The notes below the pieces were generated by a model. The model did not search any database. It had not been told where the DNA came from and saw nothing but the letters and a program-made list of their open reading frames with translations. From Microthrixaceae bacterium (lineage in GTDB: Bacteria > Actinomycetota > Acidimicrobiia > Acidimicrobiales > Microtrichaceae): DNA of 64,000 nucleotides. Positions 59,074 through 64,000 of the stretch are shown one piece after another (the stretch's first letter is position 1; each line of letters opens with the position of its first letter). The position numbers and the translations under genes were made by a program. The stretch lies in the NCBI GenBank assembly GCA_020637215.1, contig JACJWI010000004.1, positions 186,001 to 250,000 of the forward strand, given 5' to 3'.

Positions 59074-61080
59074 TCACTCGACCGGGCAGCCGACGATTCC
59101 AGGAAGGGCCAGGCGAGCGAGCGGGCGGGCCAGGAAGCTGCCGCCGGTGAGGATGACCTTGTCGCACCCGCCGGTCGACTTCAGGTAGAAGTCGGCTTCG
59201 AGGTAGGTCGGGATGCCGATGATCGACAGGTAGAAGCCCGCACGGGTGGCCTTCATCCCGGCGGTCTGCGACAGGCTGAGCCGTGCCGAGGCGACGGTGA
59301 TCGAGCCGATCTGGAACCGTCCCGATCCGTTGAGCTGCCAGGTCGGCTGATCCAGGCGGGAGGTGAAGGACCCGTTGAAGGTGATGCCGAGCGGGAAGTT
59401 GATGAGGTGGACGCCGCCGGAACCGGTCAGCGTGACCTGCTCGGGGTTGGCGACGACGCCACCGCTGAAGTCGACGATGCCCCAGGTGTCGAGCTGCAGC
59501 GATCCGCCCATCTGGCCGGTCAGGCTCAGCAGGGTGCCGTTGGGCCCGAACTGGGCCGCGATCGAACCGGTCAGCGTGGCTCGGCTACCGACGTCGAGTC
59601 GACCGTCGAAGGACACGTCCAGCGTCGATCCGTACCGGCTGGCGATGTGCAGGTTCGCCGCGCTGAGCGTGACGTCGCCGAGGTGGACCTGGCCGTCGAC
59701 AGCTGCGTTGAGCTCGACGATCTCGGCCCGACCGTCGGTGATCTGCACGTAGCCGTCGAGGGTGGCAGCGAAGCCGGCATCGGCGAGCTGACCGTCGATC
59801 TCCAGGGTGGTGGTCGCGCCGTTGGTCTCGACGATGGCCGTGCCGTTCGCCTTGAGGGTGCCGACCTGGATCGCCCCGGTCACCACCGAGCGCATCTGGC
59901 CGCCGATGACGACCGTCTGGAGCGTTCCCTTGATCGAGGCGGTCGATCCGTCGTCGAGGGTTCCGGAGATCTCGCCGGCCCCCTCCACCTGCAGGTACGG
60001 CGTGCTGGCGGTGATTCCGTCCCAGACGATCGTGCCGTTGAAGCGGACGACGTTGGCGCCCTGCTGGACGTCGAGGACGCCGGTGAAGGTGGCCTTGTTG
60101 GTCGCCAGCGTCAACGAGCCGTTGGCCTGGTTGACCTGGAGGTCACCGACCAGACCGCTGGCACTGAACGACAGCGAGGTCTGCTGGGCGTTGCCGTCGA
60201 TCTTGAGCTGGCCCTGGAGGTCGACCTTCTTGCCGCCGGCCATGTTGCCGACCAGATGGGCCGAGATGTCGGCCTTGGCCGACACGATGGCGCCGGCCCG
60301 GTCGAAGGCGACGTCGACGGTGCCGCTCGCGGTGCTGGGACCGACCTTGATCGTGCCGGCGATCGAGGCGGACACGCCGGTGGTCTCCGACGCCTTCACC
60401 TTCAACGAGGCGCCGGTGACCGAGACGTCGCCGACCTTGACGCTCGACGCGTTGGCGGTGAGCTCGAGCGACGCCACGCCGTAGCTCATGGACAGCGTGC
60501 CGGTGAAGGTGACAGGGCTGACCGTGATGCCGGGGATGGTGAAGCTGCTGGAGGAGAGCTGGATCGACCAGTTGTTCAGGTCGCTGAGGGTGCCGACGAA
60601 ACCGATGGTCGACGTGACGCCCGACAGGGTGATGTTGACGTTGCCCCGCAGCCGGATGCCCCACGTTCCGATCTCGGCCGACAGGGCGCTGACGGTCAGG
60701 TTGTCGAGCACCGGCTCGCCGGCGGAGATCTCCTCGCCGGTGACCGCGGCGACCTTGGCCGTCTCGTTCGGAGCCTGCTTCTCGAGGACCTCCTCACCCT
60801 CGGCCAGGGTGGCGCCGTCGAGGGCGACCTTGGCGTTGGGAGCGGTGCAGTCGGTGCCGGTGACGGTGGTGTCGGTGGCCATCGCCACGACGTCGTCCTT
60901 GACCAGGACGGCCTCGTCCTGGGTCGGCGGCGCCTCCTGCACCTTGTCCCACATGGTGCAGAACTGCTCCTGGGGCGTGGGTCCCCCGGGCGAGGTCGGC
61001 GGCGCGCATGCCACGACCGAGGTGAGCATCGCCAGGGCCATGGCGGCCGGGGCGAGTCGTCGGGCCATCACCTTCACCAT
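59074..61080 (-). CDS. Large beta-rich lipoprotein, unknown function
   Basis: 668 residues. Lipoprotein signal with lipobox VVAC (Cys25). After about 100 residues, nearly the whole protein is alternating strand-like segments with little charge and short turns, e.g. GVASLELTANASSVKVGDVS, ADISAHLVGNMAGGKKVDLQ and LTGSIAAQFGPNGTLLSLTG. The period is irregular, near 20-25 residues. This looks like a long beta-solenoid or beta-taco, as in AsmA-type lipid bridges or adhesins. Cys near 41 and 78 and a C-terminal GCDKVI...GIVGCPVE pair could form disulphides. Strong antisense open frames here are shadows. Same strand as the next lipoprotein (48-nt gap). Confidence 0.82.
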   Translation of the reverse strand: MVKVMARRLAPAAMALAMLTSVVACAPPTSPGGPTPQEQFCTMWDKVQEAPPTQDEAVLVKDDVVAMATDTTVTGTDCTAPNAKVALDGATLAEGEEVLEKQAPNETAKVAAVTGEEISAGEPVLDNLTVSALSAEIGTWGIRLRGNVNITLSGVTSTIGFVGTLSDLNNWSIQLSSSSFTIPGITVSPVTFTGTLSMSYGVASLELTANASSVKVGDVSVTGASLKVKASETTGVSASIAGTIKVGPSTASGTVDVAFDRAGAIVSAKADISAHLVGNMAGGKKVDLQGQLKIDGNAQQTSLSFSASGLVGDLQVNQANGSLTLATNKATFTGVLDVQQGANVVRFNGTIVWDGITASTPYLQVEGAGEISGTLDDGSTASIKGTLQTVVIGGQMRSVVTGAIQVGTLKANGTAIVETNGATTTLEIDGQLADAGFAATLDGYVQITDGRAEIVELNAAVDGQVHLGDVTLSAANLHIASRYGSTLDVSFDGRLDVGSRATLTGSIAAQFGPNGTLLSLTGQMGGSLQLDTWGIVDFSGGVVANPEQVTLTGSGGVHLINFPLGITFNGSFTSRLDQPTWQLNGSGRFQIGSITVASARLSLSQTAGMKATRAGFYLSIIGIPTYLEADFYLKSTGGCDKVILTGGSFLARPLARLALPGIVGCPVE

Positions 61081-61128
61081 GTCGTCCTCTCGCGTCGTCT
61101 CGTCGTTGCGTTCGTGTCGTGGCCGGGG

Positions 61129-63117
61129 TCAGCTGGTGGTCGTGCCGTTGTTCCAGATGCGGAACAGCTGACCGGCAGGGCCGTTCTGCCCGGCGGGGCC
61201 GACCTTGCCGGCCGCCGCGCTGCCACCGTCGCCGCCGGTGTCGTTGCCGAAGCCTCCGAGACCCGAGGTGGCTGCCGCGGCGGCTGCGCCGCCAGTCCCG
61301 CCCGCTGCCGGGGAGATCGGTCGGTACAGGTTCGACGCCGTGTTGGTCAGTGCTCCGACGCCGACGTGCAGGACCGCGATCGACGGACCACCGGCACCGC
61401 CACCGGCACCCGCACCGCCGCCACCGGCGCCGCCGCCACCACCACCGCCGCCACCGCCGGCGAGGCAGCACGAGTCGGATCCGCCGTTGCCGCCGTTGCC
61501 GCCGTTGCCGCCACGGCCGCCGGGAGCGCCGTTGCCACCGGCACCACCGGCCGAGGAGGTCACGTCGGACGAGTTGACGTTGACGGTCGCGCCGCTGGCG
61601 TAGATCCCGAAGGAGCCACCGCCCGAGGTGCCGGCCTGGACGCCGGCTGCACCGCCGTTGCCACCGGCGCCGCCACCGCCGCCACCGCCACCGGAAGCAC
61701 TGGCTGACTTGCCACCACCGCCGCCACCGCCACCGCTGCCTGCGGAGCCGGCCGTACCGGAGGTGCCGGACGTGGGCGTGTAGAGGTCGGTGGCGAGGAT
61801 CGTGTTGCTGCCCGCCGAGCCAGCCGTCCCGGCGTTGCCGACGCCGCCGGCGCCGCCGCCGTCCGCACCGTCACCACAGCCGGCCCAGCTCCCGCAGCCA
61901 CCGGCACCGCCACCGCCGGCCGCCGGACCGGCGCCGTTGTTGCCACCTTGGCCCGGGTCCCAGTAGTCGCCGCCGGTGCCGCCGGAGCCACCGCCGTAGG
62001 AGGCGCAGCCGCCGCCGCCACCACCACCACCGGGACTGCTGGGACCGCTGGCGTTGCCGCCGCCGTTGCCGCCGCAACCCGATGCCGCCTGGCCCGGAAC
62101 GGCCGGCGACGCGCTCACACCGGCCACGCCGGGCTGAGCGGTGACGGTGGTGAGCGTGACGTTGACCACCGACAGGCCGAGGACCCGGACGCCGTAGGCG
62201 CTGGAGCCGGCTCCGGTCGGGGTGCCGCTGTTGACGTTGCCGTTCTCGACCTTGGCGAACGAGCCACCGGTGACGAGGACGCCGGTCGCGTTGGGGCCGG
62301 TGCCGCCGCCGACGAGCGTCACCGGGGAGTTGATGTCACCGATGGCGATGCCACTCGAGCCTCCGGTGACGAGCAGGGCCACCGCGTCGCCGCTGGTGCG
62401 TGCCACGCCCTGGATGCTGACGCCGCTGATGCTCGAGTTGGACACGCCGTTGAAGGTGACCGGGATCGCCGTGCCGGTGCCGTAGATCGTCGACACCTGG
62501 TCGGCGCCGAAGTCGGAGAAGTCCTGCTCGTAGCCGCCAGTGATCGTCATGCCCGACGGGATCGACAGGGGCTCGGCGTAGGAGCCTCCGGCAACACGGA
62601 TGCTGTGGATGCCGTTGGCCGAGGCGTTGGCCAACGCCTGGGTGATCGTCGAGCACGGGGTGAGCTTGGGACCGCAGCCGCTACCGGTGCCGCCCGTGGG
62701 ACGGACGTAGTACTTGGGGTTGGGGTCGACGTTGGCCGTGATCGTGATCGGCGACGAGACCGACGTGCCCGCCGAGCTGCTCATGGTGAGCTTGGCCGAG
62801 TAGGTGCCGGGGGTGGAGTACGTGTGCGACGCGGTCGGTCCGGAGTCGGCCGGGCTGCCGTCGCCGAAGTCCCACGAGTAGGTCAGTCCGGTCCCGGTGC
62901 CGGGACTGGAGCCCGAGGACTCGAAGTCGACCGTGAGCGGCGCGTCGCCGATCGTCGGTGCCGCGCTGGCGATGGCCACCGGTTCGCCGGTCGGAGGCAG
63001 CGTGCTCGACGTGGTCGACCCACCCCCTCCGGTGTCGGGCGGTGTGCAGGCGCTGAACACCAGCGCCAACGCCGCGAACGCGAACAGGAACAACCGCTTG
63101 ACGGCCTTGTCGCCCAC
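61129..63117 (-). CDS. PKD-domain lipoprotein with beta-helix and glycine-rich region
   Basis: 662 residues. Lipobox FSAC (Cys24), Ser/Thr linker, then a PKD domain (about 45-130: LTYSWDFGDGSPADSGPTAS, HTYSTPGTYSAKLTM). A right-handed beta-helix follows at 130-330, where IHSIRVAGGSYAEPLSIPSG resembles DUF1565/pectate-lyase-like folds. A region from about 345 to 600 is dominated by Gly with Ala, Ser and Asn, in runs of up to ten Gly, which recalls PE_PGRS proteins but lacks a PE domain. The C-terminus (ASNLYRPISPAAGGTGGAAA) is again low complexity. Likely surface-exposed. First gene of a two-lipoprotein unit. Confidence 0.82.
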   Translation of the reverse strand: MGDKAVKRLFLFAFAALALVFSACTPPDTGGGGSTTSSTLPPTGEPVAIASAAPTIGDAPLTVDFESSGSSPGTGTGLTYSWDFGDGSPADSGPTASHTYSTPGTYSAKLTMSSSAGTSVSSPITITANVDPNPKYYVRPTGGTGSGCGPKLTPCSTITQALANASANGIHSIRVAGGSYAEPLSIPSGMTITGGYEQDFSDFGADQVSTIYGTGTAIPVTFNGVSNSSISGVSIQGVARTSGDAVALLVTGGSSGIAIGDINSPVTLVGGGTGPNATGVLVTGGSFAKVENGNVNSGTPTGAGSSAYGVRVLGLSVVNVTLTTVTAQPGVAGVSASPAVPGQAASGCGGNGGGNASGPSSPGGGGGGGGCASYGGGSGGTGGDYWDPGQGGNNGAGPAAGGGGAGGCGSWAGCGDGADGGGAGGVGNAGTAGSAGSNTILATDLYTPTSGTSGTAGSAGSGGGGGGGGKSASASGGGGGGGGAGGNGGAAGVQAGTSGGGSFGIYASGATVNVNSSDVTSSAGGAGGNGAPGGRGGNGGNGGNGGSDSCCLAGGGGGGGGGGAGGGGAGAGGGAGGPSIAVLHVGVGALTNTASNLYRPISPAAGGTGGAAAAAATSGLGGFGNDTGGDGGSAAAGKVGPAGQNGPAGQLFRIWNNGTTTS
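61200..62090 (-). repeat. Glycine-rich low-complexity coding region
   Basis: GGC/GGT-dense sequence encoding poly-Gly and Gly-Gly-Asn/Ala runs, interrupted near 61560-61620 by a short normal segment (FGIYASGATVNVNSSDV). Prone to slippage and to mis-assembly. Confidence 0.7.
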
Positions 63118-63165
63118 TTGGCTCCCCTTCTGACCGCGGACCCCGCCGCGATGTACAGCTGACCC

Positions 63166-63194
63166 ATCTTGGCGGTGATCGACGTCACAGTCAA
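63166..63194 (-). promoter_or_regulatory. Candidate promoter of the lipoprotein pair
   Basis: TTGACT (63189-63194) and CAAGAT (63166-63171) on the minus strand are spaced 17 nt. The start at 63117 would then have a leader of about 40-50 nt with a GGGGAG ribosome site. Confidence 0.45.
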
Positions 63195-63353
63195 CGAACC
63201 TCGTTCACGAGCCGGGGACAGCGACGTCTCGTCGCCGTTCGACGCACCGCCGCCGGGCTGCCACCATCTGGTCCCACGGCCCGTACCCCGGGCCCTCCGG
63301 TCCCCGGATCGGATCACCGACCCATCGAGCCCACCGAACCCGGGAGCGCCACC

Positions 63354-64000
63354 GTGCCCACCGACATCGTCATCGTCTCCGCCGCCCGCACGCCCATCGC
63401 CACCGCCTACAAGGGTTCGCTGGCTGGCGTGGACGCCAACACCCTGGCCCAGGTCGCCCTCGGCGCCGCCGTCGAGCGCTCCGGCATCGACGCCGGCGAC
63501 TTCGAGGACATCGGCTTCGGCGAGTCGATGCAGGGCGGCGGCAACGTCGGCCGCTACGCCGCCAACCAGCTCGGGCTCACCAATGTCCCCGCGGTGGCGA
63601 CCCAGCGCTGGTGCGCCTCGGGCATGGCCGGCACCCAGTGGATCGCCGCCAACATCGCGGCGGGCATGATCGACGTCGGCGCCGCGGGTGGCGTCGAGTC
63701 GATGTCGACGGCGCCAGCGACCGCCAAGTTCGGCGAGCCGTGGCTGCCCGCCGCCAACCTCGAGACGCCCGACGCCCCGCCGTTCAACACCGCCAAGGGC
63801 GTCGGCGACAACGCCGCCCGCCTGGCCGGCGTCAGCCGCGAGCAGGCCGACGAGTGGGCCTACCGCTCCCACATGAACGCGGTGCGAGCCATCGACGAGG
63901 GTCGGTTCAAGAACGAGATCGTCCCCGTCGCCCTCCCCGACGGTTCGCGGTTCGAGGTCGACGAGCACCCGCGTCGCACCTCGACCCTCGAGAAGCTGGC
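63354..64000 (+). CDS. Acetyl-CoA acetyltransferase / thiolase, partial (runs off right edge)
   Basis: The first 215 residues are present. GTG start at 63354. Thiolase N-terminal domain: IVIVSAARTPIATAYKGSLA and TQRWCASGMAGTQWIAANIA, whose Cys is the acyl-binding nucleophile; GAAGGVESMSTAP; GVGDNAARLAGVSREQADEW. The C-terminal His and Cys lie beyond the window. Condenses or cleaves acyl-CoA in beta-oxidation or ketone metabolism. The 236-bp gap upstream holds only the lipoprotein promoter region. Confidence 0.9.
   Translation, partial: MPTDIVIVSAARTPIATAYKGSLAGVDANTLAQVALGAAVERSGIDAGDFEDIGFGESMQGGGNVGRYAANQLGLTNVPAVATQRWCASGMAGTQWIAANIAAGMIDVGAAGGVESMSTAPATAKFGEPWLPAANLETPDAPPFNTAKGVGDNAARLAGVSREQADEWAYRSHMNAVRAIDEGRFKNEIVPVALPDGSRFEVDEHPRRTSTLEKL

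Noticed and set aside
59038..61707. 889-aa plus-strand open frame opposite the beta-rich lipoprotein
   Set aside because: Gly/Asp/Arg-rich frame without signal or motif; the minus strand has a proper lipoprotein signal and beta pattern.
61200..62090. PE_PGRS protein of mycobacterial type
   Set aside because: Glycine-rich region is similar in composition only; no PE domain, and the N-terminus is a lipoprotein signal with a PKD domain.
1..64000. tRNA, rRNA, insertion sequence, prophage or integrase
   Set aside because: Intergenic gaps were read for cloverleaf-like and transposase signals; none was seen. Gaps are short and mostly filled with hairpins and promoters.

Overview
The window is high-GC, gene-dense bacterial chromosome. 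Gene content points to an actinobacterium, probably class Acidimicrobiia or a relative: a fused lysyl-tRNA synthetase/phosphatidylglycerol lysyltransferase, an F420-type LLM oxidoreductase, CaiB/BaiF and enoyl-CoA enzymes, an ECF41 sigma factor, exported DUF1800/DUF1501 proteins, threonine/proline-rich lipoprotein linkers, and many genes with a TAnnnT box 6-8 nt before the start codon (leaderless transcription). The class is an inference. I see no tRNA, rRNA, CRISPR array, insertion sequence, prophage or plasmid module.

Layout. 1-6.3 kb: a DoxX-like gene, two small exported-protein genes of lower GC, and a DUF2254-lysX operon. 6.3-10 kb: GH3 lipoprotein, CBS-pair protein and a diiron ferritin-like oxygenase. 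10-14.9 kb: leuA with a complete leucine attenuator (leader peptide with four Leu codons, pause hairpin, terminator), DyP peroxidase, and a dus-maf pair. 14.9-23.5 kb: enolase-superfamily enzyme, amidase, SDR, isolated argJ-like gene, EthD protein, CoA-transferase and a PKD surface protein with a ten-unit repeat. 23.6-27.7 kb: an operon of an isopenicillin-N-synthase-like oxygenase, a TetR regulator and a frameshifted class-V aminotransferase, facing a frameshifted YihY gene. 27.7-36.5 kb: SnoaL-like protein, aldehyde dehydrogenase, an ECF41 sigma/FAD-oxidoreductase pair with its own ECF41-type promoter, a P450/SDR operon, a SurE-domain lipoprotein and an MBL hydrolase. 36.6-43 kb: menB facing away from a hotdog thioesterase, a DUF167/LLM pair and two amidohydrolases. 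43-49.5 kb: membrane protein, cold-shock gene, class-III aminotransferase, enoyl-CoA hydratase, secreted metallopeptidase and sterol-desaturase-like protein. 49.6-54.7 kb: DUF2252, a PIN/NYN-like protein, an unrecognised two-gene unit with a GYF_2 domain, and zwf. 54.8-63.1 kb: DUF1800, DUF1501, a Tat-exported phospholipase C-like enzyme, and two large tandem lipoproteins. A thiolase runs off the right edge.

Most genes are ordinary central or lipid/CoA metabolism. The most notable items are regulatory or structural: the leuA attenuator with an apparently leaderless leader peptide, the ECF41 autoregulatory promoter, three copies of a ~50-bp perfect palindrome in intergenic gaps, recurrent leaderless promoters of form TA[G/C]nGT, a LysX whose domain order is reversed relative to the mycobacterial protein, and a DUF1501 protein lacking its own export signal directly behind a signal-bearing DUF1800 partner.
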